Under the pieces are notes generated by a model that was not told the DNA's origin, made no database searches, and saw only the letters and a list, made by a program, of their open reading frames with translations. Below are positions 56,535-64,000 of a stretch of 64,000 nucleotides of DNA, one piece after another. The translations under genes were made by a program, and so were the position numbers. Numbering within the stretch: position 1 is the stretch's first letter; each line of letters opens with the position of its first letter. The DNA comes from Arthrobacter dokdonellae (GTDB lineage: Bacteria; Actinomycetota; Actinomycetes; Actinomycetales; Micrococcaceae). Location: positions 3,658,001 to 3,722,000 of the forward strand of contig NZ_CP029642.1 in NCBI RefSeq assembly GCF_003268655.1. The letters run 5' to 3'.

Positions 56535-57209
56535 CTATTGCCCGGCCTTGTAGCCTACGCCGCGCACGGTCAGGACCACCTCGGGAGCCTCCGGATCCCG
56601 CTCAATCTTGGATCGCAGGCGCTGGACGTGGACGTTGACCAGTCGCGTATCTGCGGCGTGGCGGTAGCCCCACACCTGCTCGAGGAGGAGTTCGCGCGTG
56701 AAGACCTGCCACGGCTTGCGGGCCAGCGCCACCAGGAGGTCAAACTCCAGCGGCGTCAGCAGGATGCGCTGGCCGGCGCGTCGGACCGCATGGCCGGCCA
56801 CGTCGATGGTGATCTCGCCGATGGTGAGGGTTTCCGGGGCCTTGACGTCCCCCGGCCGCAGGCGGGCACGGACCCGGGCCACCAGTTCTGCGGGCTTGAA
56901 CGGCTTCGCCACGTAGTCATCGGCACCCGACTCCAGGCCGCGCACCACATCGGAGGTGTCGGACTTTGCGGTCAGCATGACAATGGGCACGTCCGATTCG
57001 CCCCGGATGAGACGGCACACTTCGATGCCGTCCATCCCCGGCAGCATGAGGTCCAGCAGGACCAGATCCGGCTTGTTGGAACGGAACGTCTCCAACGCCT
57101 TGGCGCCGTCGAAACAAAAGACTGGGTCAAAACCGTCATTGCGAAGGACGATGCCGATCATCTCTGCCAGTGCTTCGTCGTCGTCTACTACTAAAATGCG
57201 TGCCTTCAT
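56535..57209 (-). CDS. mtrA: Response regulator MtrA
   Basis: A 224-residue OmpR-family regulator. The receiver opens ILVVDDDEALAEMIG and has the phospho-Asp53 in LLDLMLPGMDG, then MLTAKSD; the C-terminal winged helix carries LLLEQVWGYRHAADTRLVNVH, the recognition helix region. MtrA is an essential regulator in mycobacteria. I start at ATG 57209 (MKARILVV); the frame upstream to 57368 has no family similarity. It is the first gene of the leftward mtrA-mtrB-lpqB operon, divergent from the gene at 57538. Confidence 0.95.
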   Translation of the reverse strand: MKARILVVDDDEALAEMIGIVLRNDGFDPVFCFDGAKALETFRSNKPDLVLLDLMLPGMDGIEVCRLIRGESDVPIVMLTAKSDTSDVVRGLESGADDYVAKPFKPAELVARVRARLRPGDVKAPETLTIGEITIDVAGHAVRRAGQRILLTPLEFDLLVALARKPWQVFTRELLLEQVWGYRHAADTRLVNVHVQRLRSKIERDPEAPEVVLTVRGVGYKAGQ

Positions 57210-57537
57210 AGCTCTATATTTGCCTATCCACGGCCGAAAGTCGCTTTCCGACCCTCCAAGGCGGGCCAGAAGAAGCCACAGGCTGGCTGGGAGCGGCCGG
57301 TTTGCGGTGGACTGGCGCGCTATCGGTGCCGTTCCGGACGGCCCTGCGCGGTCAGGTTGCCCCGCCACGGATTCTCCCCGTCAGTTCACGCTGCAAATGC
57401 GGCGGTTGCCGATAGGGTTGAACTTGGAAGCCGCATCAGGACCGGCTGCTCCCGGACCGGCGCGTTGAGCCCGTCAACGGAGCATCGGCCATTGGTGTCG
57501 CGACCACTGTGACTGGGGAACAAGACACTGGAGCATG
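57210..57537. promoter_or_regulatory. Divergent control region between mtrA and the Pro/Gln-rich membrane protein
   Basis: 328 bases without a convincing gene. It must contain promoters for the leftward mtrAB-lpqB and the rightward membrane-protein operon. The first 20 bases on the mtrA side are AT-rich. A rightward candidate is TAGGGT at 57413-57418; I found no confident -35. MtrA often controls its own operon, but its binding motif is not obvious here. Confidence 0.3.
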
Positions 57538-59100
57538 ATGACGCAGGAACCACAGCAGCCGCCGGCCGATCCGGACCACGGACCGGCGGGCTCCCCCGTT
57601 CCGCCCACGTCCGGGCAGGCCCCGGGGCAGCCCCCATGGGGGCAGCCCGCGCCCGGGCAGCCACAGTGGGGGCAGCCACAGTGGGGGCAGTATGCGCCGC
57701 AGCCTCCCGGCCAGCCCTCGCCCGGGCAGGCTTCCGGACAGCCACAGTGGGGGCAGTACACACAGCAGCCTGGCGCCGCTCCAGGCGCCGCTCCATATGG
57801 CCAAAATCCTTACGGCTACAGCCAGTACGGCTACAACCAATACATTGCCCCGCCCAAGCCGGGCGTCATCCCGCTGCGCCCGCTGCGGCTCGGTGAGGTG
57901 CTCGACGGCGCGTTCCAGGCCGCCCGCCGCAACGGCAAGGCCGTCTTCGGTTCGACCCTGATCTTCCAACTCATCACCGCCGTCCTCACGCTCGCCGTCA
58001 CCCTTTCCTCCATGGGCCGGCTGACCTCGAACATCTTCAGCGACTCGCTCTCCCAAACGGCTCCCACGGAAGCCCAGCTCAACAGCCTGGCCGGATCCAT
58101 GCTTCAGCTGTTCATCGGCGTCGGGGCGGTCTCGCTCATCTCCGCGCTCATGGAGATGGTGCTGCAGGGCGCCCTGGTGGTCCCCGTCCTGCGCGCAACC
58201 TTGAACCGCAAGACGGACTTCGGGCAGATGTGGCGGCTCGTCAAGCCGCGCATCGGAACTCTGCTGCTGCTGGCGCTGGTCTACGCCGCGGCGACATTTC
58301 TTGCCATCGCTGTGTACGCCGGCATTCTCATCGGCCTGCTCTTTGCGAGCAACAGCATGGGCTCCGGTTCCGGACTCGCCGCCCTTGGCATCGGGTTCCT
58401 GCTGGGCCTGCCATTCTTGGCGGCCGGCGTGTGGACGGGCGTGAAGGTCATGCTGGCCCCGGCGTCGGTGGTGGTGGAGAACATCGGAGTCTTTGCGGGA
58501 ATCAAGCGCTCCTGGCAGCTGACCGGGCAGAACTGGTGGCGCACCTTCGGCATCGCGGCGCTTGCGGCCATCATTGCCGGCGTCATCGGCGCCATCATCA
58601 CCACCCCGGTCGGCCTGCTGCTGGGCCTGCTGCTGCCGGTCATGTCGCCGAGCCCCGACCAGGCGATGGGCACCTCCGCCGTCGCCAGCGTCTTCTCTTC
58701 CCTCATCGGGGCCTTGGTCGGCGCGGTGACCGTCGCGTTCCAGACCGGTGTCATGGCGCTGATCTATGTTGACCTGCGGATGCGCCGCGACGGCTTTGAT
58801 GTCACCCTGCTCAAGGAATCCGAATCCGGGACGGACGACGGCGGCATCCCCGGCCGCGGCGCGGCGGTGCCGGCCGCCGCGGGAACCTCCCACGCGCAGC
58901 AATACCCAACGGCCTACCCGCCGTTCGCCCACCATCCGCCTGCCCAGAACCCACCCGCCCCCTACCCAGGCCAGAACCCACCCGCCCCCTACCCAGGCCA
59001 GAACCCACCCGCCCCCTACCCAGGCCAGAACCCACCCGGCCAGCAGCCGCCCGGCGGGTCCCCGGAGCAGTACCCACCGTCCCAGCACCCCGGCCAGTAG
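57538..59100 (+). CDS. Pro/Gln-rich multi-pass membrane protein (glycerophosphodiesterase membrane-domain-like)
   Basis: About 520 residues. Residues 1-105 are Gln/Pro/Gly-rich with repeated QPQWGQ and end in YGYSQYGYNQYIAPPKPG. Six hydrophobic segments follow in about 140-420, with the phrases PLRLGEVLDGAF at the start and IGVFAGIKRSWQLTGQNWWRTFGI in the middle, the hallmark of a membrane domain also found in some glycerophosphodiesterases. The C-terminal tail has three perfect NPPAPYPGQ repeats. The ATG at 57538 sits 4 bases after GGAG, better than 57535. Function is unknown; in Actinobacteria it heads a DUF4129-DUF4350-MoxR-DUF58 operon. Confidence 0.75.
   Translation: MTQEPQQPPADPDHGPAGSPVPPTSGQAPGQPPWGQPAPGQPQWGQPQWGQYAPQPPGQPSPGQASGQPQWGQYTQQPGAAPGAAPYGQNPYGYSQYGYNQYIAPPKPGVIPLRPLRLGEVLDGAFQAARRNGKAVFGSTLIFQLITAVLTLAVTLSSMGRLTSNIFSDSLSQTAPTEAQLNSLAGSMLQLFIGVGAVSLISALMEMVLQGALVVPVLRATLNRKTDFGQMWRLVKPRIGTLLLLALVYAAATFLAIAVYAGILIGLLFASNSMGSGSGLAALGIGFLLGLPFLAAGVWTGVKVMLAPASVVVENIGVFAGIKRSWQLTGQNWWRTFGIAALAAIIAGVIGAIITTPVGLLLGLLLPVMSPSPDQAMGTSAVASVFSSLIGALVGAVTVAFQTGVMALIYVDLRMRRDGFDVTLLKESESGTDDGGIPGRGAAVPAAAGTSHAQQYPTAYPPFAHHPPAQNPPAPYPGQNPPAPYPGQNPPAPYPGQNPPGQQPPGGSPEQYPPSQHPGQ
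58945..59025 (+). repeat. Three 27-bp tandem repeats in the C-terminal tail
   Basis: Copies at 58945, 58972 and 58999 are identical; a partial fourth begins at 59026. Each encodes QNPPAPYPG. The perfect identity shows recent slippage-type expansion in a tail that needs only composition, not length. Confidence 0.95.
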
Positions 59101-59114
59101 GTGCCCGGCGCCCC

Positions 59115-59816
59115 ATGACCACCCTGACCCCTGGCACTGGCGTGCCCCTTGACGTCCCCGTCATCCCCGGGGCCGACGACGCGCGCCGGTGGGCAGCGGA
59201 GGAACTGGCCAAAAAGGCCTACCAGGACGCCAAGCCTGGCCTGGGCGCACAACTACTCACCTGGCTGAAGAAGGCCGTCACCGATTTTCTGCACGGGCTG
59301 GGGTCGCTGGGCGGCAACACGGGGCTGCTGGTGGCCTTGTGCGTCGTGGTGCTGGCCGTCGCAGCGGCCGTCATGGTGGTCCGGCCCAGGCTCAACCGCA
59401 GGGCTGCACAGCGGGCGGAGGTCTTTGACGGCCCTGCCACACTCAGTGCCGGCCAACACCGCGACCTGGCCCGTTCCGCCGTCGAACGTGGGGACCTGGC
59501 CACAGCGGTCACGGAGCAGTTTCGGGCAATCGTGCGCTCCGGCGAGCAGCGCGGCGCGACCTCGCCCGCGCCCGGACGGACCGCGGCCGAGGTCGCGGGC
59601 GAGCTGCAGCGGGCCTTTCCAGGGCACGGGCCGGCCCTCCAGCGGGCGGCCGGGCTGTTCAACACCGTCCGATATGGCCACACGGAGCCTACCCGGGCCA
59701 TGTACGACCAGCTGGCAGCAACGGACAAGGCCGTGGCGGCGGCGAAGCCGGCCTTTGCGGACAGCAGCATTGAGATCGTCGACGGCGGCTGGGTCGACGG
59801 CGCGGCGGCACCGTGA
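59115..59816 (+). CDS. DUF4129 domain protein
   Basis: A 233-residue protein. One hydrophobic helix (GLLVALCVVVLAVAAAVMVV, about residues 70-92) separates an outer N-terminal segment from a cytoplasmic C-terminal DUF4129 domain with GDLATAVTEQFRAIV, FNTVRYGHTEPTRAMY and alternating helices. These proteins form an operon with MoxR ATPases and DUF58 proteins, but the role is not known. The stop overlaps the next GTG by 4 bases (GTGA). Confidence 0.8.
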   Translation: MTTLTPGTGVPLDVPVIPGADDARRWAAEELAKKAYQDAKPGLGAQLLTWLKKAVTDFLHGLGSLGGNTGLLVALCVVVLAVAAAVMVVRPRLNRRAAQRAEVFDGPATLSAGQHRDLARSAVERGDLATAVTEQFRAIVRSGEQRGATSPAPGRTAAEVAGELQRAFPGHGPALQRAAGLFNTVRYGHTEPTRAMYDQLAATDKAVAAAKPAFADSSIEIVDGGWVDGAAAP

Positions 59817-61108
59817 GCGCCCCCGTGAGCGTCCCGGCCGGCCGGGACATGGCCAGCCAGGACACGGCCGATGCCCGGGAGTTCCGTGCGGGTGGAGGCA
59901 CGGCCCTGCAACGCGCCGCCACATGGTGGCGGAAAAACAGGTTGTGGATTGTTGTGGGTGCCGCCCTCGCGGCCGTGACGGTGGGCGGCTTGGCCGCGTC
60001 CCTCCTCGGCGGGCAAAGCGCGGACCCCTTGTCCATCACCAACCCGGCGCCCAACGGCGGCCAGGCGGCAGCCAGCGTGCTTCGGGAGCAGGGCGTGCAG
60101 GTCACGGCCACCGATTCGCTCGACGCCACGCGGCGGGCGCTGGCGGCGGGCGGACCCGGCGCCAGCACGGTGCTGGTCTACGACCCGCTGTCCCTGTTGG
60201 AGCCCGCACAGGCGGCACGGCTGGCGGGGTCGGCGAAGGACGCCGCCGCGGCCCTGGTTGCCCTGGCGCCGGGTCCGTTGACCGTGAAAAACCTCAGCCC
60301 CGACATCGCCAGCGCCGGAACAGCCGCCGCCACGGACTCCAGCACCGGCGTGGCCGCCGGTCCGGGCTGCGCCAACCGCGAAGTCGTGGCGGCGGCCCGG
60401 ATCGACGTCCGCGGGGTGGACGGGATCGGCGCCGCCGGCAGTCCGTCCCTGCTCCTGTACCGCGGTGCGGCGACCTGCTTCGCCCCCGGCGGGGGCACCG
60501 CCGGGTTCATGGCGGTCAACCGCGCCGGCGACGTGACAGTCCTGGGGAGTCCCGGCGTCGTCAGCAACGAGCGCCTGGCCAGCCAAGGCAACGCGGCGCT
60601 CACGTTCCGCCTGCTGGGCAGCCGTCCGCACCTGATCTGGTACACGGCGTCGCTGCGGGACGTGCCCGCAGCGAGCCATGCGCCGACCCTGGCGGAGCTG
60701 ACGCCGGGGTGGATCTTCCCGGCGTCGGCCTGGCTGCTGCTGGTGGCCCTGATCGGAATGCTGTGGCGCGGACGCCGGCACGGGCCGCTCGTCACCGAGC
60801 CGCTGCCCGTCATAGTTAAGGCGTCGGAGACCGTGACCGGACGGGCGCGGCTCTACCAGGACGCGAAGGCTCAGGACACCGCCGTCGAAACCCTGCAACG
60901 TGCCACCCTGACGCGGCTTGCACAGCGGCTGCGCCTCGGAACGGGCGCCGCCCCATCCGCCGTGGTCGACGCGGCGGCCGCCCACACCGGTCGTCCGCGG
61001 GAAGACCTGGAAGCGCTCCTCATCACGGACATCCCCCTGAACGACAAACAAATGTTGGCCATGGCCGCACAAATGGCTGCCCTAGAGGAAGAAGTCGCCC
61101 CACGATGA
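59813..61108 (+). CDS. DUF4350 domain membrane protein
   Basis: A 431-residue protein. Helix 1 is LWIVVGAALAAVTVGGLAAS (about 42-62). An outer domain of about 240 residues (opening SADPLSITNPAPNGGQAAAS) carries DUF4350 features: VLREQGVQV, VLVYDPLSLL. Helix 2 is IFPASAWLLLVALIGMLW (about 300-320), and a cytoplasmic helical tail follows. The GTG start overlaps the DUF4129 stop. It probably acts with the MoxR ATPase encoded next; the substrate is unknown. Confidence 0.8.
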   Translation: MSAPVSVPAGRDMASQDTADAREFRAGGGTALQRAATWWRKNRLWIVVGAALAAVTVGGLAASLLGGQSADPLSITNPAPNGGQAAASVLREQGVQVTATDSLDATRRALAAGGPGASTVLVYDPLSLLEPAQAARLAGSAKDAAAALVALAPGPLTVKNLSPDIASAGTAAATDSSTGVAAGPGCANREVVAAARIDVRGVDGIGAAGSPSLLLYRGAATCFAPGGGTAGFMAVNRAGDVTVLGSPGVVSNERLASQGNAALTFRLLGSRPHLIWYTASLRDVPAASHAPTLAELTPGWIFPASAWLLLVALIGMLWRGRRHGPLVTEPLPVIVKASETVTGRARLYQDAKAQDTAVETLQRATLTRLAQRLRLGTGAAPSAVVDAAAAHTGRPREDLEALLITDIPLNDKQMLAMAAQMAALEEEVAPR

Positions 61109-62118
61109 CGGCAGAACACCCCGGAACACAGCAACCGCAACCCGCGCAGACGCAGCCGGCCCCCCATGCCGGACCGCCCGAGCCGGCGCTCCTGCGGGTG
61201 CGTGCGGAAGTGGCCAAGGCCGTGGTGGGCCAGGATGCCACCGTCACCGGGCTGCTCGTGGCCCTGCTGGCCGGCGGGCACGTCCTGCTCGAAGGTGTGC
61301 CGGGCGTGGCGAAGACCCTGCTGGTGCGCGCGCTGTCGGCGGCCCTCAGCCTGGATACCAAGCGCGTGCAGTTCACCCCGGACCTCATGCCCGGGGACGT
61401 CACCGGATCGCTCGTGTTCGACGCCCGCACCTCCGAATTCACGTTCCGCCAGGGCCCGGTCTTCACCAACATCCTGCTGGCCGATGAAATCAACCGCACC
61501 CCGCCCAAGACGCAGGCGTCGCTGCTGGAGGCCATGGAGGAACACCAGGTGTCGGTGGACGGCGTGTCCCGGAAACTTCCCGCACCCTTCCTGGTCGCAG
61601 CCACCCAGAACCCCGTGGAGTATGAGGGGACCTATCCCCTGCCCGAAGCGCAGCTGGACCGGTTCCTGCTCAAGCTGTCCATGGACCTGCCGGCGCGCAA
61701 CGAGGAGATCGAGGTGATCCGCCGGCACAGCATCGGCTTCGACCCGCAGGACCTCCACGCTGCCGGCGTCCGCCCCGTGGCCGGCGCCGCGGACCTTGCC
61801 CGGGCCCGCGAATCCGTCGCCCGGGTCAGCGTCGCCGCGGAGGTGCTCGCCTACGTGGTGGACCTGGCCCGCGCCACCCGCACGGCGCCGTCGTTCCAGC
61901 TGGGTGTCTCGCCCCGCGGGGCCACAGCCCTGCTCAAGTGCGCCCGCGCGTACGCCTGGCTGTGCGGCCGCGGCTTTGTCACCCCGGACGACGTCAAGGC
62001 GCTCGCCCTGCCCGCCCTGCGCCACCGCGTCTCGCTGCGCCCGGAGGCGGAGATGGACGGCGTCTCGGCGGACGGGATCCTGCTCTCCATCCTGGCCACC
62101 GTCCCGGTCCCCCGCTAG
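61105..62118 (+). CDS. moxR: MoxR-family AAA+ ATPase
   Basis: A 337-residue AAA+ protein: Walker A EGVPGVAKTLL (about residue 62), Walker B NILLADEINRTPPKTQ (about 125), sensor 1 ATQNPVEYEGTYPLPEAQLDR and an arginine-containing C-terminal lid. MoxR ATPases act as chaperones that mature or insert metal centres or assemble complexes, usually with DUF58 and vWA partners. The ATG overlaps the DUF4350 stop by 4 bases. Confidence 0.92.
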   Translation: MTAEHPGTQQPQPAQTQPAPHAGPPEPALLRVRAEVAKAVVGQDATVTGLLVALLAGGHVLLEGVPGVAKTLLVRALSAALSLDTKRVQFTPDLMPGDVTGSLVFDARTSEFTFRQGPVFTNILLADEINRTPPKTQASLLEAMEEHQVSVDGVSRKLPAPFLVAATQNPVEYEGTYPLPEAQLDRFLLKLSMDLPARNEEIEVIRRHSIGFDPQDLHAAGVRPVAGAADLARARESVARVSVAAEVLAYVVDLARATRTAPSFQLGVSPRGATALLKCARAYAWLCGRGFVTPDDVKALALPALRHRVSLRPEAEMDGVSADGILLSILATVPVPR

Positions 62119-62132
62119 GCCCGGCACCAGAC

Positions 62133-63425
62133 ATGGCCATTTCGGGCAGGTTCTTCCTCCTGGCGCTGCTGGCGGTGGTGCCCGTCATTGCCGCGCCCAG
62201 TGCCGCCACCTGGGCCGCTGCCCTGGCCGTGCTGCTGGTGGTTGCGGCCGTCGACCTGCTGCTGGCTGCCTCCCCCCGCCGCATTGGGGTCCGCCGTGAG
62301 ATTCCCACCGGCGTGCGCCTCTCCGAAGGAACGACGGCGGCGCTCCGGTTGGCGAACCAATCACCCCGCCTGCTGCGCGGCCAGGTGCGGGACGGCTGGC
62401 AGCCGTCCGCGGGGGCGGCCGACGCATTGCAGGCGCTGCGCATCCCGGCCGGGGAACGCGCCGTCGTCCGGGTTTCCCTGCTCCCCGTCCGGCGCGGCGA
62501 CCTGCGCACGGACCATGTGACCATCCGCTCCTTCGGGCCGCTGGGCATGGCCGCGCGGCAAAGGACCATCGCGGCGCCGGGCACGCTGCGGGTGCTGCCG
62601 CCGTTTCATGCCAAGAAGCACCTGCCGTCAAAGCTGCGCAGGCTGCGCGAGCTGGACGGCCGGGCCGCCGTGCAGATCCGCGGCGCCGGCACCGAGTTTG
62701 ACTCGCTGCGCGACTACGTCCGCGGCGACGACGTCCGATCCATCGACTGGCGCGCCACCGCACGCCGCCGCGACGTGGTGGTGCGCACTTGGCGTCCGGA
62801 GCGGGACCGCCGCGTCGTCATTGTGCTGGACACGTCGCGGACGTCGGCGGCGCGGATCGGGGACGAACCCCGGCTGGACACGGGCATCGAGGCGTCGCTG
62901 CTGCTGGCGGTGCTGGCCGAACGTGGCGGCGACCGGGTCAGCCTCATCGCCTACGACCGCCGCGTCCGTGCCCGCGTTTCCTCCTCCGGCAAGGGCAACA
63001 TGCTCGGCGCCATGGTCCAAGGACTGGCGCCGCTGCAGCCGGAGCTGATCGAGCTGGACTCCGCCGGCGTGCCGGGCCAGGTCCGTGCCGTGACGGCGCA
63101 CCGGGCGCTGGTGGTGCTGGTGACCTCCCTCGATGCCGGCGCGGCCGAGGAAGGACTGATCCCCCTGGTGGCACGGCTGGCCCAAAGGCATGTGGTGGTG
63201 GTCGCCTCCGTCCGTGACCCTGCCCTCGACGAGGCCCGGCTGGAACGGTCGACGGCGACCCTCGCGTACCGCGCCGCCGCCGCCGAACACGCGCTCAACC
63301 GCCGCGCGGCCATCATGGCAGTCCTTAAGCGGTCCGGCGCCGAGGTCGTGGATGCCGCGCCGCACGATCTCCCGCCCGAACTGGCGGACATGTACATCCG
63401 GCTGAAGGCCAGCGGCCGCCTCTAA
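62133..63425 (+). CDS. DUF58 domain protein (MoxR partner)
   Basis: About 430 residues. Two N-terminal helices (FLLALLAVVPVIAAP and WAAALAVLLVVAAVDLLLAA) precede a cytoplasmic part with the DUF58 core SLRDYVRGDDVRSIDWRATAR and a vWA-like stretch VVIVLDTSRTSAARIG. DUF58 proteins pair with MoxR and probably present substrates to it. The ATG at 62133 lies 14 bases after the moxR stop; the open frame upstream from 61938 is inside moxR. It closes the operon. Confidence 0.88.
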   Translation: MAISGRFFLLALLAVVPVIAAPSAATWAAALAVLLVVAAVDLLLAASPRRIGVRREIPTGVRLSEGTTAALRLANQSPRLLRGQVRDGWQPSAGAADALQALRIPAGERAVVRVSLLPVRRGDLRTDHVTIRSFGPLGMAARQRTIAAPGTLRVLPPFHAKKHLPSKLRRLRELDGRAAVQIRGAGTEFDSLRDYVRGDDVRSIDWRATARRRDVVVRTWRPERDRRVVIVLDTSRTSAARIGDEPRLDTGIEASLLLAVLAERGGDRVSLIAYDRRVRARVSSSGKGNMLGAMVQGLAPLQPELIELDSAGVPGQVRAVTAHRALVVLVTSLDAGAAEEGLIPLVARLAQRHVVVVASVRDPALDEARLERSTATLAYRAAAAEHALNRRAAIMAVLKRSGAEVVDAAPHDLPPELADMYIRLKASGRL

Positions 63426-63935
63426 ATCTGACGCTCCTGCAGATCCGGGGCCCTCCCTTCCGACGCTCGTGCACCATCTGCGGGTGCACGCAGGTGGCCG
63501 TGCATTCCCGATCCCAAGCAGGTCGAGTTCCCGGGGCCGGCCCAGTAAGTCAATCCGTACGCCGCCGGATTCGGTGGCGTAGGTGTTTGAGCTCTGGCGA
63601 TTTGGTGGTGCAGCTCATCGGGGCTGGATCCCGGGAGTGGAATTGATGGTGCAGCTAATGCGCCCTTCCGGTCCGAAAGGGCGCATTAGCTGCACCGCCG
63701 AATCCAAAACCGGCCGGCGCCCTGCAGGAGCTGCACCGCCGAATCGGGCGAGGGGGACAATAACAGCCAAGCCGCGCCAGCGTCCCCGGGATTTCACCCG
63801 GCCACCCGGTTCCTGACAGCGCTCGGCAACCGGCGACGCTCGGACCGGCAGTGCAGGAGGGTGCCGTCAGAACGCCCCCTATCTGCAGGAGCGTCGAGGG
63901 AAAACGCCCCGAATCTGCAGGAGCGTCTGACTGCG
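63426..63935. repeat. Non-coding region with two families of short palindromic repeats
   Basis: 510 bases with no convincing gene. Family A: GACGCTCCTGCAGAT at 63430-63444 and its complement ATCTGCAGGAGCGTC at 63881-63895 and 63913-63927; the last two sit in 25-base direct repeats (63871 and 63903, 23 of 25 identical). Family B: AGCTGCACCGCCGAATC at 63688-63704 and 63729-63745, and a related complement at 63599-63615 with a partial copy at 63568. Half-sites of both families meet at 63722-63745. This looks like REP-type intergenic repeats. Confidence 0.7.
63648..63696. repeat. Perfect 20-bp inverted repeat
   Basis: GGTGCAGCTAATGCGCCCTT (63648-63667) and its exact complement (63677-63696) enclose a 9-base spacer. 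It would form a very stable hairpin in RNA or DNA. It lies 220 bases after the DUF58 stop and may serve as a terminator, but the absence of a T tract and its relation to family B repeats point to a REP element. Confidence 0.85.
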
Positions 63936-64000
63936 TCAGGCGTTGCGGAGGTCTGTCAGGGCTGCGGCCACCTCTAGCGTCCGGTTGACGACGGCCCGAG
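63936..64000 (-). CDS. Possible C-terminal fragment of a gene entering from the right
   Basis: Reading leftward from the edge, one frame stays open to a TGA (63938-63936) and codes for AVVNRTLEVAAALTDLRNA, a helix-like sequence without obvious homology. Only about 21 codons are visible. Its reality cannot be judged from the window alone. Confidence 0.35.
   Translation of the reverse strand, partial: RAVVNRTLEVAAALTDLRNA

Noticed and set aside
57436..59088. 550-codon minus-strand open frame rich in Gly, Trp and Arg
   Set aside because: It mirrors the Pro/Gln-rich membrane-protein gene, which has a ribosome site, membrane helices and operon context. High GC leaves antisense frames open.
63648..63696. 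Simple rho-independent terminator of the DUF58 operon
   Set aside because: It lies 220 bases after the stop, has no T tract and is related to neighbouring repeats, so a repeat element is more likely.

Overview
The window is high-GC DNA from an actinobacterium, most likely Micrococcaceae (Arthrobacter group). The clearest evidence is the conserved block secA - hpf - comF - lpqB - mtrB - mtrA, which has the gene order known from Mycobacterium and other Actinobacteria. A WhiB1-type regulator, a PdtaS-type kinase, a 180-kDa-class NAD-glutamate dehydrogenase and frequent GTG starts agree with this. I see no tRNA, rRNA, CRISPR array, transposase or prophage gene. Family names below come from motifs read by eye; no database search was run. 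Region 1 (1-26443) is a large cell-surface polysaccharide locus. It holds at least eight glycosyltransferases, a DUF2304/GT2 pair, a flippase-like ABC half-transporter, and an operon (17280 down to 12075) for a diacetamido-uronic acid nucleotide sugar: WbpA-, WbpD-, WbpE- and WbpB-like enzymes plus a glycosyltransferase. A UDP-sugar 2-epimerase lies close by. A second operon, with nearly all genes overlapping (26443 down to 17433), encodes UDP-galactopyranose mutase, a GlfT2-like galactofuranosyltransferase, a two-gene ABC polysaccharide exporter and two membrane O-acyltransferases with SGNH domains. Together these look able to make, decorate and export a galactofuranose-containing wall glycan and a second glycan with an amino-uronic acid. 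Region 2 (26444-41120) holds a large FHA/FtsK-type (EssC-like) ATPase with no visible WXG100 partner, a small membrane protein, whiB1, a secreted GH3 enzyme carrying five nearly identical 150-bp FG-GAP/VCBS repeats, a PdtaS-like histidine kinase and the giant NAD-glutamate dehydrogenase. The whiB1 upstream region has a perfect GTGA-N6-TCAC site, a tiny upstream ORF and a terminator-like hairpin. Region 3 (41179-57209) has an isolated CpaB/CpaE-like pair, a possibly leaderless HTH gene, LysM and Rv3235-like proteins, SecA, a YcaQ-type DNA glycosylase, the long hibernation factor, ComF and the LpqB-MtrB-MtrA module. Region 4 (57538-63425) is one operon: a Pro/Gln-rich membrane protein, then DUF4129, DUF4350, MoxR and DUF58 proteins. 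Region 5 (63426-63935) is non-coding and rich in short palindromic repeats; the 3' end of another minus-strand gene may enter at the right edge.
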